This document shows, in pieces, positions 18,394-23,394 of a stretch of DNA of 31,610 bases. The notes beneath the pieces were generated by a model. It saw only the letters and a program-made list of their open reading frames with translations. It was not told the DNA's origin and ran no database searches. Location of the stretch: assembly GCA_048213135.1 (NCBI GenBank), contig PS015558.1, forward strand, positions 9,486 to 41,095. Direction: 5' to 3'. The position numbers and the translations under genes were made by a program. This DNA is from Reclinomonas americana ATCC 50394 (taxonomy: Eukaryota; Jakobida; Jakobea; Jakobida). The number at the start of each line of letters is the position of its first letter. Positions within the stretch are counted from its first letter, which is position 1.

Positions 18394-19467
18394 ATAAGCA
18401 CAGTCTTTCGAGGCACTCAAGAGATGAGCGCGCACGCACCAAGATCGGCGGGACTGGCCACATAATTACTCGTCGCAGCGATGAATGTGGTGGGCGTACT
18501 GCCAACCCCATTGCCAGCTATCCGACACAGAGAGAATGCTGTGTGACAGACAAAACAAGTCAGTCAGGCCGTTGTGGATTGTGCCCAAAGAAAACAAGGG
18601 AAACTTGCCTTCGGCGTCGATGGTGAAGGTGACATCGACGGAGGCGCCGCCGGGGTCAGTCGCGCGCAGAATGACCTACGCGAGAGGTTATTGGCGAGAG
18701 GAGAGGGGAAGGGAGGAGAAGAAGAAGAAGAAGAAGAAGAGGAGGAGGAGGAGGAGGAGGAGGAGGAGGAGGAGGAGAGTGGAGAGGAGACAACGTGAGA
18801 TGGTGAGAAAGTGAAAAGGGAGGTGGTGGTGGTGGACCAAACGAGAGCAGCGAGAGAGTGAGAGAGAAGCCTCCGCATCTCCAGTCTGCTCGCATCCACT
18901 CCCACTCTGTCTCACAACCACTTCTCCACTCTGTCTCTCCAATGCCCAGAGCGACAACATGAGCCGTCAAACGAGATCCTTCTCTCTTCCTCTCTTCCTC
19001 TCCTCATCTCCCTCGCACCTGCAACCCCGACCCTGTCAACCCCGGCGCCGCCGCGACATTCGACACCAGTCTATTGGTCGACGCAATGGCAAACTTGGCG
19101 GCGTCGGTGCCACCGACGACTGCAATCACATGCAGACCGGCGTCACCCGCATCTGGATCAGTGACACTCACAGTGGCAATAACGTAGCCGCTGGTGGCGA
19201 ATCCATCGGCGCGGTACGTCGATCGCGAGAGGTAGATGGCAGAGGGAGCAGAGTTGACGATCCCTGAATGTGTGGGCAAATGCGTGATCACGATTTACGC
19301 GCCAAAAATCAGTGACCAGAGAACATGACGGATGGACGCAGTGCGCGTGTGTGTGCGTGTGAGGGTGGGTGATTCCACTCACCAGTGGCACAGACAGTGC
19401 ACGCGAGAGAGAGGAGCAGCAGCAGCAGCAGCAGTGAGAGTAGTCTACACAAGCGTACTCTACACAT
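1..19467 (-). CDS. Giant polycystin-1-like multidomain receptor/channel subunit, 3' end outside the window
   Basis: The gene reads from the ATG at 19467 down to a phase-1 donor at 57 and continues off the left edge. In order it encodes a signal peptide, a cadherin-like repeat, NHL-type repeats, two IPT/TIG-like units, 22 cadherin-like repeats, FN3 domains, REJ, GAIN/GPS, TM1, a charged linker, TM2 and TM3. Animal polycystin-1 proteins are large cell-surface proteins, often ciliary, that are cleaved at the GPS and pair with polycystin-2 cation channels. The family call rests on the order REJ, GPS (CQYWN and CAATHMTEF), TM1 followed by WRADRRMDQK, and TM3 followed by TPRVKPP. No PLAT domain was recognised between TM1 and TM2. 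Exons were joined by hand from splice borders and reading phase. All joints agree in phase except near 16019 and at the two N gaps at 12784 and 17884. About 4,460 residues are visible. The family is secure. Individual exon ends may be off by a few bases. Confidence 0.85.
57..610 (-). other. Start of the polycystin-type membrane domain (TM2 and TM3)
   Basis: Exon 610-479 ends in an amphipathic stretch (LRKMWDRVKELSSEHVWVTA). Exon 361-259 begins VLWLGLIMCCWVNTLLLSG, a membrane helix. Exon 173-57 gives GLFVVPVVFLTSLFFVLTPR, then VKPPPSEKTEEEQRRAI, and ends in phase 1 at gtgcgg. A helix with VP in its middle followed by an F..(T/R)PR basic-proline end is characteristic of the third helix of polycystin-1 proteins. 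The channel-like remainder lies left of position 1. Confidence 0.8.
678..2663 (-). other. Charged, low-complexity cytoplasmic linker between TM1 and TM2
   Basis: Exons 2663-2499, 2438-2088, 2014-1964, 1903-1754, 1682-1527, 1458-1339, 1255-962 and 887-678 join in phase 0. They hold a helical start (RSEIDKLLSRIRAELA), an acidic run (EASDDEEEEADADVP), a basic run (KGRRRKKKKGQSS), serine-rich stretches and an arginine/lysine block (NRRKRRSEARKRK). About 500 residues have no recognised domain. Polycystin-1 proteins normally have a PLAT/LH2 domain here. I could not find its strands, but a very divergent one in 962-1903 cannot be excluded by eye. Confidence 0.65.
2730..2954 (-). other. GPS cleavage end and first transmembrane helix
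   Basis: The exon begins VTAVRCAATHMTEFSVDI. H-M-T stands where the family has the cleaved H-L-T/S. One cysteine is present where C.C is usual. After about 35 residues a helix follows (SPTFYFLCAIHGLYVIGVLL) and then the basic stop WRADRRMDQK, close to the motif after TM1 in polycystin-1 proteins. Confidence 0.8.
3026..4456 (-). other. GAIN-like region with degenerate GPS first half
   Basis: Helical segments (exons 4456-4215, 4140-4021: NVYDAADKFSR, RANVAQALLSAA, SAVNQLLLSQA, SSLQAVAATVAEHV) are followed by beta-rich exons 3958-3836, 3731-3645, 3579-3487, 3405-3265 and 3229-3026 (SVTLPDSLVSQ, TVTVSGLPEPF, LCQYWNAANSTF). This is the order of a GAIN domain, which supports self-cleavage in polycystin-1 and adhesion GPCRs. 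CQYWN is the usual GPS start. The middle cysteine and tryptophan of the GPS are not seen before the exon ends at PGVIPR. All introns in this part are phase 0. Confidence 0.7.
4533..5578 (-). other. REJ (receptor for egg jelly) region
   Basis: Exons 5578-5460, 5399-5260, 5186-about 4879, 4784-4691 and 4632-4533 encode AVSYSWVALYLAEGEVSILD, NNYALSIPASSLQENVVY, FRISPDSGTAWQTSFTFSAT, LTILSFYYLDPTTQ and VGVRIQDKFGAT. The YSW start, the L.IP..SL.....Y strand and the P.SG.A..T.FTFSA strand are the signature of REJ regions, built of FN3-like folds and found just before the GAIN/GPS region in polycystin-1 proteins. The joint between 5186 and 4784 has two candidate donors. Only GCCAC|gttgag keeps a sensible frame. 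Confidence 0.75.
5651..6864 (-). other. Two FN3 domains and a third FN3-like domain
   Basis: Exon 6864-6565 gives PSAPGVPTLVGS ... LTITFAAA ... YSVELY ... YSARVRATNSAGDGPWT, a clear FN3 domain. Exon 6490-6179 gives PAPSVDRVDGLTAQLTVSWP ... YVFTVCAVNGNGQGP, also FN3. Exon 6093-5651 is longer and weaker, but ends ANTVYRVRTALVNSRGSGTL, the FN3 F-G strand pattern. FN3 domains before REJ also occur in some polycystin-1 relatives. The first two exons are flanked by phase-1 introns. The third ends in phase 0, with two equally possible donors close together. Confidence 0.75.
6948..7229 (-). other. Cadherin-like repeat R22 (NCC class), last of the array
   Basis: It starts VPLPPTDVTLSE with loop DPNCCDTASF. 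The end is divergent (GSDNSSGTATRTFTLPT), as expected for the repeat that abuts the FN3 domains. The donor is gttgcg. Confidence 0.8.
7321..7602 (-). other. Cadherin-like repeat R21 (N.ND class)
   Basis: The loop is DANTNDTHTF with core VVGGADAALF. The last strand resembles R3. Confidence 0.85.
7676..7954 (-). other. Cadherin-like repeat R20 (NCC class)
   Basis: The loop is DSNCCDTFVY. The first strand LITLSPSQYTPPAPQGTVV is nearly that of R19, which suggests recent duplication of one of them. Confidence 0.85.
8025..8306 (-). other. Cadherin-like repeat R19 (NCC class, GC donor)
   Basis: The loop is DANCCDTFAY. The exon ends GAAG|gcacgtat, the same GC donor core as after R16. Its PSQYTP strand is shared with R20. 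Confidence 0.8.
8372..8659 (-). other. Cadherin-like repeat R18 (NCC class)
   Basis: The loop is DANCCQTFTF and the linker ANSPPTGVLASR. The segment before the last strands is longer (TAQGAITNNGIQVVVRVQD). Confidence 0.85.
8730..9005 (-). other. Cadherin-like repeat R17 (NVND class)
   Basis: It starts VPVAPTDITLTS with loop DGNVIDSHTF. At 276 nt it is the shortest complete repeat, with core DVSTPLF. Confidence 0.85.
9094..9375 (-). other. Cadherin-like repeat R16 (D.N.GD class, GC donor)
   Basis: It starts VNVAPTDITLSN with loop DVNSGESFTY. To keep phase 1 the intron must begin gcacgtat, a GC-AG intron. The nearest GT would shift the frame. Confidence 0.8.
9446..9724 (-). other. Cadherin-like repeat R15 (NCC class)
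   Basis: The loop is DSNCCQTFTY. The first strand carries an extra cysteine (YSLPCPINTV). The linker is ANVAPSDISLSS. Confidence 0.85.
9796..10074 (-). other. Cadherin-like repeat R14 (NVND class)
   Basis: The loop is DGNVNDTFQF. The GG of the core is missing (IVNAPSLF), as in R17. Confidence 0.85.
10151..10432 (-). other. Cadherin-like repeat R13 (D.N.GD-like class)
   Basis: It starts NNVAPTGITISS. The loop is DVNAVDSFTY, and the exon ends in FTITD at a gttgcg donor. Confidence 0.85.
10510..10791 (-). other. Cadherin-like repeat R12 (loop without acidic residues)
   Basis: The loop VSTGVGAVYTY lacks the D.N motif, as in R4. The linker is ENPMPTDILLSA and the donor GAAA|gttgcg. Confidence 0.85.
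10863..11144 (-). other. Cadherin-like repeat R11 (NCC class)
   Basis: The loop is DRNCCQQFIY and the linker ANVIPTGILLSS. The core GGGSGDLF is glycine-rich. Confidence 0.85.
11216..11503 (-). other. Cadherin-like repeat R10 (NVND class)
   Basis: It starts VPVAPTDIQLSS. The loop is DGNVQDSFSY and the core STTGAPASLF is two residues longer than usual. Confidence 0.85.
11577..11858 (-). other. Cadherin-like repeat R9 (D.N.GD class)
   Basis: The loop DPNQGDTVTF is close to the canonical acidic DxDxGD loop. The last strand TDNGGAAFDKRFVINDG is shared with R16. Confidence 0.85.
11924..12205 (-). other. Cadherin-like repeat R8 (NCC class, divergent start)
   Basis: The first strand is unusual (NVLPSQLNCDSSSF, with an extra cysteine, then LVCNL), followed by DANCCQTFTY and VGGTDASSF. 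Two extra cysteines in this repeat could pair with each other. That is inference. Confidence 0.8.
12265..12549 (-). other. Cadherin-like repeat R7 (NVND class)
   Basis: It starts VPVAPTGVTLSRN. The loop is DGNVNDTASF, and the last strand TDSTGLWADTSFTVNEG matches R10 and R17. Confidence 0.85.
12615..12783 (-). other. Cadherin-like repeat R6, 5' part lost in an assembly gap
   Basis: Only the second half is visible: YSIVGGTDAALFNI, GQRGTGLQVIVRSSD and VVNDG, with donor GACG|gttggt. Its loop class cannot be known because the gap at 12784-13125 covers the first 110 nt or so and the preceding intron. Confidence 0.75.
12784..13125. other. Assembly gap (342 N)
   Basis: The gap removes the start of repeat R6 and most of the intron before it. 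If its stated size is right, there is not room for an additional whole repeat exon plus introns. Confidence 0.95.
13157..13435 (-). other. Cadherin-like repeat R5 (NCC class)
   Basis: The loop is DGNCCQTFTY followed by AIVGGTDQASF. The linker is ANVPPSGLILSS. The donor is GAGG|gtttgt. Confidence 0.85.
13521..13799 (-). other. Cadherin-like repeat R4 (loop without acidic residues)
   Basis: The usual D.N loop is replaced by VQIGGSASYTY, so the calcium-type acidic residues are absent. It shares this with R12. The rest follows the consensus (GQTGDGLVVQIRVTD). Confidence 0.85.
13859..14140 (-). other. Cadherin-like repeat R3
   Basis: The loop is DNDTTDAFTF with core VVGGADAALF. The last strand QDSSQLTFTKSFVI resembles R4 and R21. 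Confidence 0.85.
14211..15047 (-). other. Cadherin-like repeat R2 interrupted by a PA14-like domain
   Basis: The repeat starts NVSPSNISLSTSTF and reaches TATDANWCHS, then departs from the pattern. About 175 residues follow with EVWQNASGSTVASF, LPFAARLQAF, STATYTFYVAAS and LQAGTVVYLRVRHKW...SVGWQIG, which is the strand order of PA14-type carbohydrate-binding domains. The cadherin-like frame resumes at CTPAVVTHSVVGGLDAAS and ends normally. It is encoded by exons 15047-14713 and 14643-14211, the only array repeat with an internal intron (phase 0). In the PA14 fold this kind of domain often binds glycans. The usual acidic calcium pair could not be identified. Confidence 0.75.
15125..15406 (-). 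other. Cadherin-like repeat R1
   Basis: The exon begins ANSAPTAPALSNTFY and has the loop DTNSNDQLTY. The usual VGGAD core is replaced by TAQSTTGQF. The GVSGTNLSVTVRVTD strand is well kept. It joins the IPT region directly. Confidence 0.8.
15476..16376 (-). other. Two IPT/TIG-like units, each in two exons
   Basis: Unit 1 is exon 16376-16149 (PRVIAATSTTSVTITGCGM ... SVVATGATG) plus exon 16076-16019 (NYQLCIRWASTKAYMTAYP). Unit 2 is exon 15937-15722 (ISPRNIAASSSVAITLTGVG) plus exon 15559-15476 (SGAYDVCLRFAPSTPYRRLE). Both carry the I.P..I......V.(I/L)TG.G start of IPT-like Ig folds and close with G.Y.(L/V)C(I/L)R. The matching two-exon structure suggests tandem duplication. The border after 16019 does not join in phase to the exon starting at 15937. 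Confidence 0.65.
15674..15711. repeat. GA/CT microsatellite in an intron of the polycystin-like gene
   Basis: Nineteen GA units, CT on the coding strand, lie directly downstream of the donor at 15721 in the intron between the second IPT exon and its closing exon. Confidence 0.95.
17307..17337. repeat. CA/GT microsatellite in the NHL region intron
   Basis: An imperfect CA repeat lies next to the donor at 17339, GT on the coding strand. Confidence 0.85.
17884..18323. other. Assembly gap (440 N) beside a GA microsatellite
   Basis: The gap lies in the NHL region and hides at least the start of the exon ending at 17847. Its right edge is a pure GA repeat, a likely cause of the break. Confidence 0.95.
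18324..18391. repeat. GA microsatellite at the edge of an assembly gap
   Basis: At least 34 GA units start directly at the last N, so the full array extends into the gap. Confidence 0.95.
18609..19263 (-). other. N-terminal cadherin-like repeat, split over two exons (19263-19019 and 18675-18609)
   Basis: The first exon starts GIVNSAPSAIYLSRSTY and contains DPDAGD, VVGGTDAAKFAI and LTGSGLQ. The second gives VILRATDPGGASVDVTFTI. The pattern is the cadherin-like fold seen in the main array. It is set apart by a phase-0 intron inside the domain and by a canonical acidic DPDAGD loop. The second exon ends at a GC donor (GAAG|gcaagt), supported by phase. The intron at 18676-19018 is 343 bp and filled with GGA/GAA and CT-rich sequence. 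Confidence 0.75.
18714..18778. repeat. GAA/GGA microsatellite in intron 2 of the polycystin-like gene
   Basis: A purine-only tract of GAA units passes into GGA units, and the surrounding intron is also strand-biased (purine on plus, pyrimidine on the coding strand). Confidence 0.95.
19383..19467 (-). other. Exon 1: signal peptide of the polycystin-like protein
   Basis: The exon begins MCRVRLCR, followed by a run of leucines and then SLACTVCAT, and ends in phase 1 at a GTGAGT donor. The basic n-region, leucine core and small residues at the likely cleavage site are a textbook secretory signal, which fixes this ATG as the start. The leucine run is encoded by a CTG repeat, so its length may vary between strains. 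Confidence 0.85.
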
Positions 19468-19991
19468 GCTGTGGAAGTCGAACACACACGCGCGCACACG
19501 TGCACACACACAAACACACACACTGTTGATGCGAGAATGAGTGGGGGTGTGGTGCGTTTGACTGCTGCACTTCTCGCGCGCGCGAAGTGTGTATGTGAGT
19601 TAGTCAGTTCCGTATTAGGTGAGTAGTGTAGCGGATTCGAATTCGCTCGCATGCAACGTGCAGGGTGCAATTAAAAAAGATTGCACGTGGGCCACAAGCA
19701 GCAGTGCTGATGATTGTGGTGAGGTATATGAGCCTGCTGCCCAGCTGCAGCGGCTGTCGATTTTTCTTCACTCGTCCGGAAAATGATCAGCTGTCGCTGC
19801 ATTGCCCACCAGCACACGCATGAGACAGTAAACATGCGTGTGGTTTCCTCAGCATTCGTCTCTCCCTCCCTGCCTGGTACATGCACGTGTTCACCGCGAT
19901 TGTTGTCTCTGTTTTTTCGAATCTGGCATACGCTGCGCACTCCCACACGCAAGCAAGTGCTCGAACTCCACGACACGACTGGCAAACGAGT
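19468..19991. promoter_or_regulatory. Intergenic region upstream of the polycystin-like gene
   Basis: These 524 bp separate two genes on the minus strand, so they should hold the 3' UTR of the upstream gene and the promoter of the polycystin-like gene. A CA/CG-alternating tract lies at about 19482-19521. A perfect 7-bp inverted repeat (GTGCAAT / ATTGCAC, 8-base A-rich loop) lies at 19665-19686. No clear TATA box or AATAAA signal was seen. Confidence 0.5.
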
Positions 19992-21360
19992 CTACATTCT
20001 GTCTCCTCGCCACTCCTCTCCACTGTCACCATCAGAGAGGGACGATTCGTCAACATCGTCATGACCGCGGTCACACGATCGCGATTGTGCGGCATTCGCG
20101 CCCCCACCGCCGCCACGGGCGCGTCTCACTGAGCGCTGATAGTCCGGGTGCTGCTGCAGTGCCGACAGCACCTGGTCGTAGGTCAGACGAGGGAAGCTCA
20201 CGGGCTGCAACGGCGCCGCCAGCGCATGCATATGGGCCGCTGCTGGCGCTAGCACCGCCTGCAGCTGCGCGTCGACGTGCGAGCTCATTGCAACGGCTGG
20301 TGGTGGTGGTGGGGGTGGTGGTGGTGGTGGCGGTACTGGCATGGCAGTGTGTGGGGCCGGCCAAGACTGCAGCTGTGAAGGCGCCGAAAGTGGTGGCAGT
20401 GCTGGTGGTGGGATAATCACACGAGATTGTCGCGCCCACGTCTCAGTGCGCGATGCAGCAGCGCTAGCAGCAGCAGTGGCAGGCACAATGGGTTGCAACA
20501 CCGTCACGGTGGCCGTGGACGCGTGAGACAAGGTGGGTGTCACGGCCTGTCGCTGTTGTGGGTGGTGTGGATCCGGATCCGGATTCGAACTCGCACTGCC
20601 ACCGAGCACGTTTTGCCGCATGGCGTTGAACGAGGCTGCCTCCATCTCTGCTGGCGAACTCGGGCCAGCAGCAATGGCGGCAACGGCCAGAGGGAGAGAG
20701 ACGCCACGCTGCGCCACACACATCGCAGCGAACAATGTCAGTATCTGAACAAAGGGAAGAAAAACAAGACACACCACGCACAATAAAACAGTGTGTGATA
20801 AGCGCTCTGTGTGTGCGTGTGTGCGTGTGTGTGTGTGCGAGCTAGTGATGTGCGCTCCCAGCGTCCACAAGATGCGAGTCAACCGAAGAACAAAGCAACA
20901 AATATGGCGAAAAGCTCTGCCTCTTCGGCGAAAGGCGCTCATAACTCACCACGAATCGCTCGTCGGGCGACATGCCGGAGTCATGACACACGCGCTTCCC
21001 CACGCCGAGGTCGCCGGTGAGCAAGGAGGAAGGGCGCCGATGGCCTCCAGGCGAATCCGGCGGGCGATGTTTCCGAACATGCTTGTCATGGGTTCGAGGT
21101 GTCTGCTGTCTCTTTTTCTGTGGTGGTTCACCGCTCTCCCGCGCCGTGTCCACTGCAGGCGGCAGTGGGCGTTTGCGTCCCTGCCGTGGCCGTGCAGCCG
21201 CACTCGCTGCCGCAGGTGGTGGCGGTGGTGGCGGCGCGGATGGTGGTGGGGTGGTCATGTCTCGCGACAAAGCGATAAAGTATTTGAAATACCAGCCCGC
21301 GGGGGAACAGCGCGAATCTTGGACCGTCCAGCATTTCTCCGTCATCCATTCGATAGCCAT
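19992..21360 (-). CDS. Unrecognised proline-rich protein, 387 residues, two exons
   Basis: Exon 1 (21360-20950) starts at MAIEWMTEKCWTVQD and ends FV at a GTGAGT donor. Exon 2 (20744-19992) continues in phase 0 with ILTLFAAMCVAQRG and ends EEWRGDRM and a TAG stop. Features seen are GWYFKYFIALSRDM near the start, two polyproline runs, a basic stretch (RPRQGRKRPLPP), an alanine-rich segment, and the C-terminal block LTYDQVLSALQQHPDYQRSV before a glycine-rich, acidic tail. The polyproline runs and basic patches suggest a nuclear or cytoskeletal scaffold protein, but no family is recognised. The ATG was chosen as the first in this frame. Another frame in exon 1 (MFGNIARRIRLEAIGALPP) looks plausible but meets a stop after splicing. 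Confidence 0.6.
20745..20949 (-). other. Intron of the proline-rich protein gene, with a GT/CA repeat
   Basis: A 205-bp GT-AG intron in phase 0. It holds an alternating CA/CG tract at 20809-20840 and a pyrimidine-rich acceptor. Confidence 0.65.
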
Positions 21361-21592
21361 TGTCGGACTGCTACTCTTTTTTCGTGAGGGGGCGGGAATA
21401 TGAGTGGCCGTGGATTCCCAGTTGTCCGCCGCGGAGGTTATCACGTCGGCTCAGTTTCGGACTCTTTGAGGAGCAATTGGTCGCCAATATCTGGCCATGG
21501 ATGCAGCTTGTCTCTGCTTCGTGGTATTGTCAATTGCAAGCAAATTCGAGTTCATTCATCTTCAGGCACGATCGACGAAAGGGGAAAACAAG

Positions 21593-21663
<71 letters not shown>

Positions 21664-21699
21664 AGAAGAACGAACGAACGACGACGTACGTACGTACGT

Positions 21700-21732
<33 letters not shown>

Positions 21733-21758
21733 TACGTACGTACGACGACGACGAGAGA

Positions 21759-21789
<31 letters not shown>

Positions 21790-21983
21790 GAGAGAGAGAT
21801 AGAACAAAAAAGGCACACTCGGCACTTTGGTCAAGCGCACGAGGAGCAAGAGGACTCCTCCGTCTCCAAGGGAAAGGAGGAGGAGAAAATCGACGTGGCC
21901 CACACAGCAGCAGCTCCGACCCAGCAATATAACAAGTAACTGGAATCGATGCACGCGAAGAGGGAGGGGGGAAGCAACAACAA
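21361..21983. repeat. Intergenic compound microsatellite: (GA)n, GAAC, ACG and TACG units
   Basis: From 21595 to about 21800 the sequence passes from GA (about 66 bp) through GAA, GAAC, TACG and long ACG blocks, then repeats the TACG and ACG steps and ends in GA. The open frames across it are artefacts of the repeat. The rest of the region should contain the promoter of the 19992-21360 gene and the 3' UTR of the next gene upstream. No other feature was seen. Confidence 0.85.
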
Positions 21984-23394
21984 CTACACCAGTTCCATGC
22001 CCTCCAAGCGGCGCACATCCTCCTCGAACGGAACATGCCGTTGCGGCGTCGGGTGCGGCACCTCCGCGATGAATTGCTTCAGTCGGTCGGCGTTGTTGTT
22101 GTCGGAGGCCATGTCGCCTCGGTGGGTCAGCGCATGCGCCTGCAGCTGCTTCTTCAGCAGCACTTGGTGGTCGCGAGGCTCGTACCGCGCAGTGGCCATT
22201 GCCGTCACATGACTGTGGTTGCTGCTGCTGCTGGTGTTGATGGTGTTGGACAGGTGGAGGGCGGTCCGCAGGCGATGCAATGCGCGCTGCGTGTCGAGCG
22301 ACACTGTTGGGACTGGTGGCAGTGCGGCATCGGTTCCGCTGCCTGCGGCTGTAGCTGCTGTAGAAGGCGTTGCTGGTGGCGGACCCTGCGGCAACAACGG
22401 CGGCAGCGCAAACAACGCCTGCAGCCGTGCACCGCGCACACTGCAGGCGGCGACCGCGTACCGCGCCGACATGGTGCCGTTGCTGGGCAGTCGTGGCAAC
22501 GGCGTGTACGTGGGATGGAATGATGCCGACGGCGGCGGTGGCGGCAGCTTCTTGCTCTCGACCAGGACCACCTCGTGGGGTGAGGCCGGTGGTGAGATCG
22601 AGGATGAGATGCTGGACAAGTCGCTCTCCGGCATCACATCCACGCTGCTGGAGCCCGACAGTCCACAGCTGGCATCAGTGTGCGTCGCCGCGCATAGCTG
22701 ATCAAACTCCCGCCGCCCCACCACCATGGGTCCCACTTTCGGTCGGAATCCGCCGGCCATAACCTTGCTAAAGGCCGACTTGCCGAGCGAGCCAGGTGCA
22801 GCGACTTCCGCCGCATCGTCGCTGTCGACTACCACTTGCGGAGGTGGTGGCGTCGTGGCAGTGCTCCTGCACCGCGGAGTTGTCGACAGCAACGGCAGTG
22901 GTCCGCCCGTGAGACCACCGTACACGCCGAATGCTCGTGGCTGAGTGTGCATGACACGTGAGCGCTTGACGGAAAGAGGCTCCGCACCGCAAACATGTGA
23001 TCGACTCACCGTATAGTCGTCGCTGCTGTCGCAAGCGTCGCACTCGACAGGCCCATTGTAGGTCCACTTGAATGTTCCGTGTGTCGACATGAGCGAGAAC
23101 TGTGGCGGTGGAACGAAAATGAGCCATCGCTCCCTCCACGCCTCAACGTGTGCATGTCCTCTCCACTCCTCCGCCGAACCACGCACGCACCTTTGTCTTC
23201 TTCGCGCTGACTGTCGTCGTTGTCACAGTGGAGGAGGTCGTTGTTGGTGGTGCACCAGTGGTTGTCGACGATGACAGAGTGGTGGGCGTCAGAGGTCCAT
23301 GCTGTTCGCTGGCCAGCGGTTGCTGATCAAGCTTCCCTCTCCTTGACGACACCTGTCCCGACTCGACTCCCGTGCACGAGGTGCAAGCGCCCAT
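21984..23394 (-). CDS. Unrecognised protein with N-terminal lipidation motif, 416 residues, three exons
   Basis: Exons 23394-23191, 23099-23010 and 22940-21984 join in phase 0. The protein starts MGACTSCTGVESGQVSSRRG. Gly2 with Thr/Ser at the following positions and two nearby cysteines resembles dual myristoylation and palmitoylation, so attachment to a membrane is likely. A threonine/serine-rich linker follows, then a short strand-like block (GTFKWTYNGPVECDACD), proline-rich stretches, and a C-terminal part with predicted helices (TQRALHRLRTALHLSN, DHQVLLKKQLQAHAL, EEDVRRLEGMELV). The combination of myristoylated start and FKWT block recalls AMPK beta subunits, but the rest of the carbohydrate-binding module and the conserved C-terminal strands are missing, so no assignment is made. 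It is divergently arranged with the FAM227-like gene. Confidence 0.65.

Larger units (their letters stand above)
16451..18517 (-). other. NHL-type beta-propeller region (about ten visible exons, interrupted by an assembly gap)
   Basis: Exons at 18517-18440, 17883-17847, 17769-17719, 17660-17465, 17397-17340, 17209-17011, 16952-16822, 16755-16691, 16626-16557 and 16484-16451 encode repeated blade motifs. Examples are NPSGIALDEVLRMIYVADTN, SPRGMVLDSTSRNLYIADP, YAGNGSSGSADGSF, VAGTSGSGYLDGP and QPDDVDVNSGGDVFIADR. The alternation of AG(N/T)G...DG with P.G(I/M).....IYVAD is that of NHL propellers, which usually mediate protein or ligand contacts. The 440-bp gap hides at least part of one blade. 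Introns here fall in all three phases, unlike the array that follows. Confidence 0.8.

Noticed and set aside
18959-19267. Plus-strand frame MSRQTRSFSLPLF over the first cadherin-like exon
   Set aside because: Antisense to a well-supported cadherin-like exon and to a pyrimidine-rich intron. It has no recognisable features.
20946-21203. Alternative minus-strand frame with MFGNIARRIRLEAIGALPP in exon 1 of the proline-rich gene
   Set aside because: It looks protein-like but reaches a stop directly after the only good donor and acceptor pair, whereas the chosen frame stays open through both exons.
21530-22036. Frames with long SLSLSL, RERERE, DDDD or TTTT runs
   Set aside because: Direct translation of GA and ACG microsatellites. 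No coding support on either side. The same applies near 18324-18400, 24680-24850 and 31400-31510.
21984-23394. AMPK beta subunit, suggested by a myristoylation-type start, GTFKWTYNGP and a C-terminal ATARY block
   Set aside because: The carbohydrate-binding module stops after one strand-like block, and the expected glycogen-binding and C-terminal strands are not found.
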